The position numbers and the translations under genes were made by a program. From assembly GCA_036514635.1 (NCBI GenBank), contig DATBWU010000153.1:1-5253 (forward strand): 5,253 bases of DNA, written 5' to 3'. Source of the DNA: DASSFZ01 sp036514635 (GTDB lineage Bacteria > Chloroflexota > Anaerolineae > Fen-1058). Below the pieces are notes generated by a model that worked only from the letters and a program-made list of their open reading frames with translations, had not been told where the DNA came from and ran no database searches. This document shows, in pieces, positions 1 to 5,117 of this stretch. The stretch's first letter is position 1, and each line of letters opens with the position of its first letter.

Positions 1-264
1 CGCGCCGCGTATCTCGCCAGCCAGATCGGACTGATCGGCTTCACCCACGCCTGCGCGCACGAGTTCGCGCCTTTCAACATTCGCGTAAACGCGATCTGCC
101 GGACGTTGAACGTGGCCGGGAGCCTGCGCGATTACGCCGCGCCGTTCGAAGCGGCTTCAAGCGATCCGGTCGAACTGGCCGTCTTCCTGTGCTCCGATGC
201 CGCTGCCGCGATCCACGGTCGCGTGATCGCCACCCACTTTGAATCTGAGAAAGAGACCTCGTGA
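1..264 (+). CDS. SDR-family oxidoreductase relative, C-terminal part (5' end outside window)
   Basis: Frame 1 is open from the first base to TGA at 262-264, giving the last 87 residues of a protein. The pattern is that of the C-terminal half of a short-chain dehydrogenase/reductase: the active-site helix (residues 4-24, YLASQIGLIGFTHACAHEFA), the strand after it (NIRVNAI, 28-34), and a late CSDAAAAIHGRVI segment matching the family's 'SD-x-A-x-x-x-G-x-x-I' region. Two things are odd. The YxxxK motif reads Y-L-A-S-Q, so the catalytic Lys is Gln. The 'PG' usually found after VNAI is Cys-Arg, and the usual terminal 'DGG' is absent. The fold call is fairly safe, but the protein may be a non-catalytic or strongly diverged member; substrate unknown. 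Its stop overlaps the next GTG start by 4 nt, so the two genes are probably cotranscribed and translationally coupled. Confidence 0.8.
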   Translation, partial: RAAYLASQIGLIGFTHACAHEFAPFNIRVNAICRTLNVAGSLRDYAAPFEAASSDPVELAVFLCSDAAAAIHGRVIATHFESEKETS

Positions 265-797
265 AGATCAGACTGCTTGTCACATTATTCGTCGCCGCGA
301 TCCTGTCGAGCTGTGCGGGCAACCCGAACGAAGTCGGCGAGATGGCGCCGTACATCAATCCCGATCTCGGCTTCCGCATCGATTACCCATCGAACTGGAG
401 CCTGGCCGTCGATCCCGAATCGCTGGTCGGCCCGAAGCCCGACCGACTTCACGTCGCCACGTTTGTCAACGCGGCGGCCAACACGGCGGTGATCGTGTAC
501 GTTCAGACGCTCGATACGACTGAAACGCTGGAGGATTACACGGCGCGGCAGGTGAAAGGCATCTTATCGAATGCCACCGAGGCCGATCTGTCCGATCCGG
601 CCCCGGCGAAACTCGGCGGCCTGGATGCACTGATGATCGAGACTGCGTCCGAGTCGAACGGCCAACGACTCCGCACGCGACTGGTGCTGGCCGTGAAAGG
701 CACACGCGGTTACGCCCTATCACTGACCGCGCCGGTCGATTCGCCGCTCGGCACGACGCTGGACGACGTGCTGGCCTCGTTCGGCATTTTGCCGTAA
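261..797 (+). CDS. Small predicted lipoprotein with PsbP/DcrB-like domain
   Basis: The 178-residue product starts with a lipoprotein signal: basic start (MKIR), hydrophobic stretch of about residues 5-15, then lipobox L15-S16-S17-C18, so Cys18 should be lipidated and the mature protein anchored outside the membrane. The mature part has a 'GFRIDYPSNWSL' stretch at about 37-48, then alternating strands and a 'GYALSLTAP' strand near 150-158 before a C-terminal helix. This layout resembles PsbP-like/DcrB-type small extracytoplasmic domains, often seen as 'surface lipoprotein of unknown role'; that assignment rests on pattern only. The GTG start at 261 overlaps the upstream stop (GTGA). It is preferred because it places the signal peptide correctly; the SD (GAGAAAGAG, 247-255) is weak, as expected for a coupled gene. 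The function is not known. Confidence 0.85.
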   Translation: MKIRLLVTLFVAAILSSCAGNPNEVGEMAPYINPDLGFRIDYPSNWSLAVDPESLVGPKPDRLHVATFVNAAANTAVIVYVQTLDTTETLEDYTARQVKGILSNATEADLSDPAPAKLGGLDALMIETASESNGQRLRTRLVLAVKGTRGYALSLTAPVDSPLGTTLDDVLASFGILP

Positions 798-828
798 GAT
801 TCCCACACACGCGCAAGATAGAGGCGCT

Positions 829-1209
829 ATGAAGCGACAGCCGACGATCCTTCTCGTCGACGACGACCCCGACATCACGTCGATGCTGGAGTTTTACTTC
901 GAGAACCTGGAGTACACCGTGCACGTGGCGCGACGCGGCTCGGCGGCGGTCCGCATCGCGCGCGAGGCGCGCCCGGACGTGATCTTGCTTGATGTGGTGC
1001 TGCCCGATTCGAGCGGCTTCACTGTCGCCCGCACCCTGCGCGCCGATCGCTACACCGAGCACATCCCGATCATCTTCCTCACCGCGCGCAGCGATCCGGA
1101 CGATCGCCTGGAAGCGCTGGAGATTGGCGCGGACGACTTCGTCACCAAGCCCTTCGACACCCAGGAACTGCGCCTGCGCATCGAGCGCATTCTGAAAGCG
1201 AGAGGGTGA
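829..1209 (+). CDS. Stand-alone response regulator receiver (CheY-like) protein
   Basis: The 126-residue protein is a single receiver domain with no output domain. Conserved positions are all present: the acidic pair D11/D12 in 'LLVDDDP', phospho-acceptor D55 in 'ILLDVVLPD', switch Thr85 in 'IIFLTA', and Lys107 in 'VTKPF' with the cis-Pro after it. It should be phosphorylated by a histidine kinase and act by protein contact, like CheY, Spo0F or DivK types. No kinase is seen in the window. The ATG at 829 has a GAGG at 821-824, close in at 4 nt. It follows the lipoprotein by 31 nt on the same strand and is likely in the same operon. Which process it controls cannot be told from sequence. Confidence 0.93.
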   Translation: MKRQPTILLVDDDPDITSMLEFYFENLEYTVHVARRGSAAVRIAREARPDVILLDVVLPDSSGFTVARTLRADRYTEHIPIIFLTARSDPDDRLEALEIGADDFVTKPFDTQELRLRIERILKARG

Positions 1210-1271
1210 AGAGGACAAGCACCTCCGTGAGCGATCCGCGCAGTAAGCAGATGGACGCGGTCGAGCGATGA
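1206..1271 (+). other. Possible 21-codon ORF or 5' stump of a lost gene
   Basis: A GTG at 1206 overlaps the receiver gene's TGA (GTGA), the same junction type seen at 261 and 1651. It opens a frame of 21 codons (VKRTSTSVSDPRSKQMDAVER) ending at TGA 1269-1271. The peptide is hydrophilic and matches nothing I recognise. The overlap suggests that a further operon gene once started here and was truncated, perhaps when the downstream toxin-antitoxin module arrived. It could equally be chance, since short GTG ORFs are common at this GC content. Confidence 0.2.
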
Positions 1272-1307
1272 GGAGGTAGACCGTGTAAGTGAAGATTGGC
1301 TCATTGG

Positions 1308-1316
1308 TGCTATACT
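1308..1316 (+). promoter_or_regulatory. Extended -10 promoter of the DUF433/DUF5615 module
   Basis: TGCTATACT reads as TGn plus a TATACT hexamer (1311-1316), an extended -10 element that can work without a good -35. No convincing -35 lies 16-18 nt upstream. Transcription would begin near 1323, leaving about an 11-nt leader with the SD almost at the 5' end. A short direct repeat, ATTGG at 1295-1299 and 1303-1307, lies just upstream and could be an operator half-site for antitoxin autoregulation, but that is conjecture. Confidence 0.4.
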
Positions 1317-1323
1317 GGCTAGC

Positions 1324-1328
1324 GGAGG
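1324..1328 (+). promoter_or_regulatory. Shine-Dalgarno that fixes the antitoxin start
   Basis: GGAGG lies 5 nt before ATG 1334. It selects this start over the in-frame GTG at 1289, whose extra 15 residues do not look like DUF433 sequence and whose codons overlap the predicted promoter. Confidence 0.7.
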
Positions 1329-1333
1329 CTGAT

Positions 1334-1654
1334 ATGTTAGTTGAACCTGAAGCGCGTGTTTATGAGCATATCGCCGTCGTCGACGGCATTCCCCGAATCG
1401 CAGGCACGCGATACAAAGTCATCCATCTCGCACTTGAACGAATGGCTTACGGCTGGAGCCCGGAGGAATTGCAGTACCAGCATCCAGACCTCAGTCTGGG
1501 ACAGATCTACGCAGCGCTGGCTTATTACGTGGATCATCAGGAAGAGCTGGATCATGTGATCGAAGAACAGGCCGCTGACTATGACCGGCTGCGAGCAGCC
1601 GCAGAGAACTCACCGCTTCGACAGCGACTGCGCGCGCAGGGGCTTATCAAGTGA
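1334..1654 (+). CDS. DUF433-family antitoxin
   Basis: The 106-residue protein has the DUF433 (COG2442) signature: 'DGIPRIAGTRYKV' at 17-29, a helical segment with 'YGWSPEELQYQHPDLSL' at 39-55, and 'QIYAALAYYVDHQEELD' at 57-73. The family is a small helix-turn-helix DNA-binding protein usually encoded just before a PIN-like DUF5615 protein, as here, and the pair is a predicted type II toxin-antitoxin system. The acidic, helical C-terminal tail (about 74-106) would be the part that binds and blocks the toxin. ATG 1334 was chosen for its GGAGG. The stop overlaps the toxin's GTG by 4 nt, so translation is coupled. Autoregulation of the promoter at 1308-1316 is expected for the class but not shown. 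Confidence 0.88.
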   Translation: MLVEPEARVYEHIAVVDGIPRIAGTRYKVIHLALERMAYGWSPEELQYQHPDLSLGQIYAALAYYVDHQEELDHVIEEQAADYDRLRAAAENSPLRQRLRAQGLIK

Positions 1655-1997
1655 GCGTCCCTCTCTACATGGACGTTCATATTCCCCGACCCATCACGGC
1701 TCAACTTCGGCTGTTGGGTGTAGACGTACTGACCACTCAAGAAGATGGTCATGCTGAAGTCGAGGATCGCACATTGATGGATCGCGCCACTGAATTGGGG
1801 CGCGTTCTCTTTTCTCAAGACAAGGGTTGCTGGTGGAGGCGGCTCGTCGTCAGCGGGTGGACATACCGTTTAGCGGCTTGATCTACAGTTGGGTGCCTCG
1901 AACATTCATCGGCAGGTGTGTGGCCGATCTGCGACTCATTGCAGAGACCGGCGAGCCTGATGAGTGGCAGAATCGCGTCGAGTATCTGCCGCTGTGA
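1651..1997 (+). pseudogene. DUF5615 PIN-like toxin, interrupted by a frameshift
   Basis: The GTG at 1651 (AGGGG SD at 1638-1642) opens a DUF5615/COG4634-type PIN-like (Mut7-C-like) protein: 'LYMDVHIPRPIT' with acidic D8, 'TTQEDGHAEVED' at 28-39, and 'GRVLFSQD' ending at D57. After codon 58 (AAG, 1822-1824) the frame runs into unrelated residues and stops at 1879-1881. The -1 frame from TTG 1827 instead encodes a proper family C-terminus: LLVEAARRQRVDIPFSGLIY, then 'GRCVADLRLIAETGEPDEW' and 'VEYLPL', ending at TGA 1995-1997. The two parts join to about 115 residues, the family's normal length. A one-base loss in the AAGGGTT stretch explains this. The short product keeps the first acidic residues but lacks the last two strands/helices, so toxin activity is doubtful. 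No canonical X-XXY-YYZ slippery heptamer is present. A sequencing error in the G run is possible. Confidence 0.82.
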
Positions 1998-2017
1998 AGT
2001 GTGGGATGAAGAGGTCC

Positions 2018-2045
2018 GGTTTCTGCGAGGAACCCAGCTTCTTTT
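2018..2045 (+). terminator. Weak candidate terminator after the toxin gene
   Basis: GGTTTC (2018-2023) and GGAACC (2029-2034) can form a 6-bp stem with one G-U pair and a TGCGA loop, followed after 4 nt by TTCTTTT (2039-2045). It lies between the + strand toxin gene and the convergent dipeptidase. The short stem and interrupted T-run make it only a weak candidate. Confidence 0.25.
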
Positions 2046-3120
2046 AAGGCAATGTCTGCTCGAGGGCACGCAGCCAGTTGCCGCTCATCACGGCCTCGAT
2101 GTCGGCAGGCGCGTAGCCGGCCGTGCGCAGGGCATCGGCCACTTTAGGCAGATCGGCTATCGAGTCGATACCCGCCGGCGTCGATTCCGCGCCGAACCCG
2201 CCGTCGAAATCGGTGCCCAGGCCGGCGTGTTGAGCATCGCCCGCGATCTGGCACACGCGGTCGATCGCGCGCACGATGTGATCGATGCCGGCCGCGTCTT
2301 TGGGATCGCCCCGCTTGCGACTCCAGTCTTTCACCAGGAACGCATTGAAGGGCACGCTGCCGATCACCCCGCCGCGCCGGATCAGCGCGCGGATCATCTC
2401 GTCGGACAGATGCCGGCCGCCATCGTCATCGACGTAGGCGCGCGGGTTCGAGTGGCTGGCGATGATCGGGCCGCCGTAGCGCTCGATCGCCTGAAAGAAG
2501 GCCTGCTCGGCCATGTGACTGAGATCGAGCGCCATGTTCAAGTCTTGCATGTGCTTCAGCAGGCGGAGGCCGTCGTCGGTGAGCGGGCCGGGTTCGCCCG
2601 TGCCGCCGCAGTAGCGCGAACCCATCCACGCCGGGCCGATCAGCCGGACGCCTTCTTGGTACCACCGTTCCACCTCGTCGGGCTTGCGGATCGGATCGCC
2701 GTTTTCCATCAGCACCACCAGCCCGATTTGCTTCGCCCCTTCGCCTTCCCACGTCGCCAGAACACCGTCCAGATCGGATCGAGTGTGAATCACTCGGAAG
2801 GCGCTGTGGTCCTCGGCCAGCCGGCGATACTGCTCGAGCTGGCGCATTGCGTGGCGGAAGGCTTCGTCGGGCGTGAGGTAACTCATGCTGTACGCGCTGA
2901 GAATCGGCGATCGCTTCGGCTCGACGAACAGCGTGGCGAAGATCACGGCGACATTCGCCCGTCGCCATTCCGGCAGACCGAGCATCGCCGTGCCGGTCTC
3001 CGCGACGATCGGGCCGTTGCCCTCACGCGCGCGGGTGATCGAGACGGACTGCGTGTAATCGCGTCCGTAGCACAACATGTTCCAGGCGAGGTCTTCGTGC
3101 GCATCAACGATGAGAGCCAA
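2044..3120 (-). CDS. Membrane dipeptidase-type peptidase (family M19)
   Basis: The 358-residue protein is a complete peptidase M19 (renal dipeptidase-like) TIM-barrel metalloenzyme that cleaves dipeptides. Zinc ligands are visible: H8 and D10 in 'VDAHEDLAWN', the bridging Glu139 in 'VLMENGDPI', H202 in 'LDLSHMAEQAF', H223 in 'IASHSNPRAY', and D304 in 'GLGTDFDGG'; Arg236 in 'GGRHLSDEM' fits the substrate-binding Arg. There is no signal peptide, so it is probably cytoplasmic. The start is TTG at 3120, with GGAG (3128-3131) 7 nt upstream and the N-terminus directly at the 'LIVDAHED' strand as in homologues. A longer reading frame to 3234 exists, but its extra 38 residues are translated repeat DNA. 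It is last of three minus-strand genes and converges on the toxin pseudogene. Substrate specificity is not visible. Confidence 0.93.
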   Translation of the reverse strand: MALIVDAHEDLAWNMLCYGRDYTQSVSITRAREGNGPIVAETGTAMLGLPEWRRANVAVIFATLFVEPKRSPILSAYSMSYLTPDEAFRHAMRQLEQYRRLAEDHSAFRVIHTRSDLDGVLATWEGEGAKQIGLVVLMENGDPIRKPDEVERWYQEGVRLIGPAWMGSRYCGGTGEPGPLTDDGLRLLKHMQDLNMALDLSHMAEQAFFQAIERYGGPIIASHSNPRAYVDDDGGRHLSDEMIRALIRRGGVIGSVPFNAFLVKDWSRKRGDPKDAAGIDHIVRAIDRVCQIAGDAQHAGLGTDFDGGFGAESTPAGIDSIADLPKVADALRTAGYAPADIEAVMSGNWLRALEQTLP

Positions 3121-3127
3121 TGCGAAA

Positions 3128-3131
3128 CTCC
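3128..3131 (-). promoter_or_regulatory. Shine-Dalgarno that decides the dipeptidase TTG start
   Basis: On the minus strand this reads GGAG, 7 nt before TTG 3120. No ATG or GTG with comparable spacing is available, and the protein match begins at this TTG. The SD lies just outside the heptad repeat element. Confidence 0.65.
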
Positions 3132-3132
3132 A

Positions 3133-3226
3133 GGGTAGAATTGAGAATGTGGAATTACGAATGAAGAAGGCAGAAACCTTTCTACATTCTACATTCCACA
3201 TTCTGCATTCCGCATTCTGCAATCCC
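3133..3226. repeat. Inverted array of NNNGAAT heptads (intergenic hairpin)
   Basis: The gap between the SAM hydrolase stop and the dipeptidase start is filled by a 7-bp periodic repeat. On the + strand, 3135-3169 holds five consecutive heptads of the form NNNGAAT (the last ends GAAG). The segment 3179-3220 holds six heptads of the complementary form ATTCNNN (the first reads TTTC). The arms are in register for a hairpin: AGAATGTGGAAT (3144-3155) is a perfect 12-bp match to the reverse complement of 3193-3204, and GAAT:ATTC cores pair every 7 bp on either side, with a 9-nt loop at 3170-3178. The stretch is AT-richer than its neighbours. It is non-coding. It resembles interspersed intergenic repeats seen in other bacterial genomes, but I cannot assign a family. 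Confidence 0.85.
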
Positions 3227-3235
3227 CCGGTCACG

Positions 3236-4033
3236 TTATCGCCGGGTGACTTCTACCGGGTCGCCGACCTTCGCCCCCAGCCTCTGCCCCGCGTTGCCGT
3301 TGACGACAGCCAACTCCAGTTCTCCGTGGCTGTTGAAGAGCGCGATCAGATCGCCGGGCGGACGCTCGCCAAATGTCTGCGCCAGTCCGCGCACTTCTGC
3401 GCCACAGGCGCACACGATCACATCGCCCGGCCCGGCCAGGTCCTCAGCACGGAGGTTCGTCGCCACGTTGCCGAAGTGATCGATGTGCATGACAGCGCCG
3501 CGCACGCCATCGGCGGTGCGCTCGGGGAGCGCCAGCGGCAACAGCACCGGATCGTCGATGGGTGAACCCACGTCCGAGAGCGCAGCGCCCGGCGAAGCGG
3601 CCAGGTGCGCGGCCACCGGCGCGAAGAGGTCTCGGCCATGAAAGACGGGGCTGATCTGCGCCCGCCAGTAGCGCGGCTGATCGAGATGCACGATCTCCAC
3701 CGGCCAACGCTCGCGCCGCGCGCGCGCCAGCAGCAGCGTGAGGAGGCCGTTATCCGGGCCGACGAAGCGTTGCGCGCCGAGGCGTGCCGCGATCGGCCGC
3801 CGGGCCGTGCCCACACCCGGATCGACCACGCACAGGTGTATCGTGCCTTCGGGGAAAGACGGCGCAGAACGGTTGAATGTGACTGCGGCTTCCAGCACGT
3901 TCTGTGGGCCGATCAGATGCGTGATGTCCACGATGCGCGCTTGCGGTGCAATGCCCAGGATGACGCCTTTCATCTCGCCGACGTATCCATCCCGCAGGCC
4001 GAAGTCCGTCATGATCGTGATGATGCCGGGCAC
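3236..4033 (-). CDS. S-adenosylmethionine hydrolase (adenosine-forming), DUF62 family
   Basis: The 265-residue protein has all marks of the SAM hydroxide adenosyltransferase (DUF62) family, which hydrolyses SAM to adenosine and methionine. In order: 'TDFGLRDGYVGEMKG' (9-23), 'DITH' (36-39), 'VVDPGVG' (69-75), 'GPDNGLL' (92-98), 'FHGRDLFAPVAAHLA' (131-145), 'HIDHFGNVATN' (183-193), and a C-terminal barrel ending 'GDPVEVTRR'. The hydrolase triad is intact as D71, R78 and H132, with the same 7-residue Asp-Arg spacing as in the archaeal enzyme. The related fluorinases and chlorinases lack this triad, so halogenation is unlikely. It is probably cytoplasmic. The start is GTG 4033, with GGAGG (4038-4042 on the complement) 4 nt away; the internal ATG at codon 8 would cut into the TDFG strand. 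It lies 101 nt after the dehydratase gene; the gap contains a hairpin repeat and an SD-masking structure. Confidence 0.94.
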   Translation of the reverse strand: MPGIITIMTDFGLRDGYVGEMKGVILGIAPQARIVDITHLIGPQNVLEAAVTFNRSAPSFPEGTIHLCVVDPGVGTARRPIAARLGAQRFVGPDNGLLTLLLARARRERWPVEIVHLDQPRYWRAQISPVFHGRDLFAPVAAHLAASPGAALSDVGSPIDDPVLLPLALPERTADGVRGAVMHIDHFGNVATNLRAEDLAGPGDVIVCACGAEVRGLAQTFGERPPGDLIALFNSHGELELAVVNGNAGQRLGAKVGDPVEVTRR

Positions 4034-4037
4034 TGCG

Positions 4038-4064
4038 CCTCCGTGAATGCAGCGGAGGATTCAC
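4038..4064 (-). promoter_or_regulatory. Possible SD-masking switch in the SAM hydrolase leader
   Basis: In the minus-strand transcript the SD CGGAGG (complement of 4038-4043) can pair with CCTCCG (complement of 4053-4058), a perfect 6-bp stem with a 9-nt loop. Between them lies a second perfect 6-bp pair, GTGAAT (complement of 4059-4064) with ATTCAC (complement of 4043-4048), which would put the CCTCCG in a loop and leave the SD mostly free. The two stems overlap and exclude each other. This is seen in sequence; a regulatory role is inference, and short inverted repeats arise by chance in GC-rich DNA. Confidence 0.35.
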
Positions 4065-4130
4065 CGCCGAGGCGCAGAGTGCGCGGAGAAATGAAAATGC
4101 AACTCTGCGTTCTCCGCGTCTCTGCGGTGA
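4061..4130. repeat. Palindromic interspersed repeat, 28-nt arms
   Basis: Arms 4061-4088 and 4103-4130 form an imperfect 28-bp stem (about three mismatches and three G-U pairs when read as RNA) around a 14-nt A-rich loop. The outer ends are a perfect TCACCGC/GCGGTGA pair. The arms are built from purine-rich GAGRCGC-like steps. The element begins 4 nt after the dehydratase stop on the minus strand and could form a 3' mRNA hairpin; there is no T-run, so it is not a classic terminator. Similar 'ACCGCAGAGACGC' palindromes are, from memory, widespread in intergenic DNA of several phyla; copy number here is unknown. Confidence 0.8.
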
Positions 4131-4134
4131 TATC

Positions 4135-5091
4135 TCATCCGGTCACGATTGCCGCCAGCCGTTGCGGATCGACGTTACCACCCGACACGATCACACCGAC
4201 CTTCTTGCCTGCCACACCGGGCACGCGGTGTCTCATCAACGCAGCGACCGGCGCGGCTCCGCTCGGCTCCACGACGATCTTCAGTCGCATCAATAAGAAA
4301 CGCACCGCCGCAACCATTTCGTCATCGCTCACCAGGACGATCGATTCAAGATGCTGCTGCATAATCGGAAACGTGATCTCACCCGGCGCGGTCGGCAGCA
4401 AACCGTCGGCGATCGAGTGCGATTGCGCGGTTGAGACACGCTCGCCTTTCTGGAGCGAAAGGTACGAGTCGTTGGCCGTGTCCGGCTCGACGCCGACGAC
4501 GCGAATGTCGGGACGCATCGCGTGCGCGGCGAGGCTACACCCGGAGATCAACCCGCCGCCGCCGATCGGCACGATCAACACGTCGAGATCGGGCACGTCG
4601 CCCAGCAACTCGAACGCAGCCGTGCCCTGCCCGGCGATGATGTGCGGGTGATCGAATGGGGGCACGAGCGCCAGGTCGCGCTCGTCGGCCAACTGGCGTG
4701 CAATCACTTCGCGCTTCTGCTCGATCCGATCGTACAGTACGACTTCCGCACCGTAGCCGCGCGTCGCCGCCAGTTTCACCTCGGGCGCGTCGTGCGGCAT
4801 CACGATCACCGCCGGCACGCCGAGCAACTTCGCCGCCAGCGCCACGCCCTGCGCGTGATTGCCGGACGAGAACGCCACCACGCCGCGCCGCCGCTGAGCC
4901 TCGTTCAACTGGCTGATCGTGTTGTACGCGCCGCGAAACTTGAACGAGCCGCCACGCTGAAAGTTCTCGCACTTCAGGAAGACGTGTGCGCCAACGCGCT
5001 CGTCGAGCGTGCGCGAGGTGAGCACCGGCGTGCGATGGGCGATGCCTGCCAGTCGTTGCGCGGCACCTTTTACATCGTCGAAAGTGACCAT
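4135..5091 (-). CDS. Threonine dehydratase / serine racemase-type PLP enzyme (no ACT domain)
   Basis: The 318-residue protein is a fold-type II PLP enzyme of the threonine ammonia-lyase/serine racemase group. Visible: the PLP-binding Lys51 in 'GGSFKFRGAYN', the substrate loop 'SSGNHAQG' (75-82) with Ser76 at the position of the racemase's second base, the phosphate-binding 'PIGGGGL' (175-181), 'VEPSGAA' (274-280), and 'VSGGNVD' (302-308) with Ser303 for the pyridine nitrogen. The length equals catabolic TdcB-like enzymes; the C-terminal ACT regulatory domain of biosynthetic IlvA is absent. It would deaminate Thr or Ser to 2-oxobutyrate or pyruvate, or racemise Ser; these cannot be told apart here. 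The start ATG 5091 has only a weak SD (GAGAA) upstream. It is the first of three minus-strand genes, with the large palindrome at 5118-5250 just upstream. Confidence 0.93.
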   Translation of the reverse strand: MVTFDDVKGAAQRLAGIAHRTPVLTSRTLDERVGAHVFLKCENFQRGGSFKFRGAYNTISQLNEAQRRRGVVAFSSGNHAQGVALAAKLLGVPAVIVMPHDAPEVKLAATRGYGAEVVLYDRIEQKREVIARQLADERDLALVPPFDHPHIIAGQGTAAFELLGDVPDLDVLIVPIGGGGLISGCSLAAHAMRPDIRVVGVEPDTANDSYLSLQKGERVSTAQSHSIADGLLPTAPGEITFPIMQQHLESIVLVSDDEMVAAVRFLLMRLKIVVEPSGAAPVAALMRHRVPGVAGKKVGVIVSGGNVDPQRLAAIVTG

Positions 5092-5117
5092 GCCATTCTC
5101 ATGCTATACCTGAGAGA

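Noticed and set aside
466..1218. 250-codon open frame on the - strand
   Set aside because: Antisense to the lipoprotein and receiver genes; its composition mirrors the receiver codons.
1289..1333. N-terminal extension of the antitoxin from GTG 1289
   Set aside because: AGGAGG is 12 nt away from this GTG, the 15 extra residues do not fit DUF433, and the stretch contains the extended -10 promoter. GGAGG-ATG at 1324-1336 is better.
1818..1830. Programmed -1 ribosomal frameshift in the toxin gene
   Set aside because: The site reads C-AAG-GGT in the zero frame and does not form a canonical slippery heptamer; no strong stimulatory stem is evident just downstream. A base deletion or sequencing error is simpler.
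1918..3138. 406-codon open frame on the + strand
   Set aside because: It is antisense to the dipeptidase, whose metal ligands and motifs are all in frame on the minus strand. The + translation is Arg/Ala/His-rich with no recognisable domain, a usual mirror frame in GC-rich DNA.
3179..3220. CRISPR-like array
   Set aside because: Units are 7 bp and contiguous with no spacers, so this is a short tandem/inverted repeat.
3236..4033. SAM-dependent halogenase (fluorinase/chlorinase)
   Set aside because: The Asp71-Arg78-His132 triad typical of DUF62 hydrolases is present, and the length gives no room for the fluorinase insertion.
3605..4651. 348-codon open frame on the + strand
   Set aside because: It runs antisense across two unrelated, well-supported genes and through the hairpin repeat; no domain pattern.
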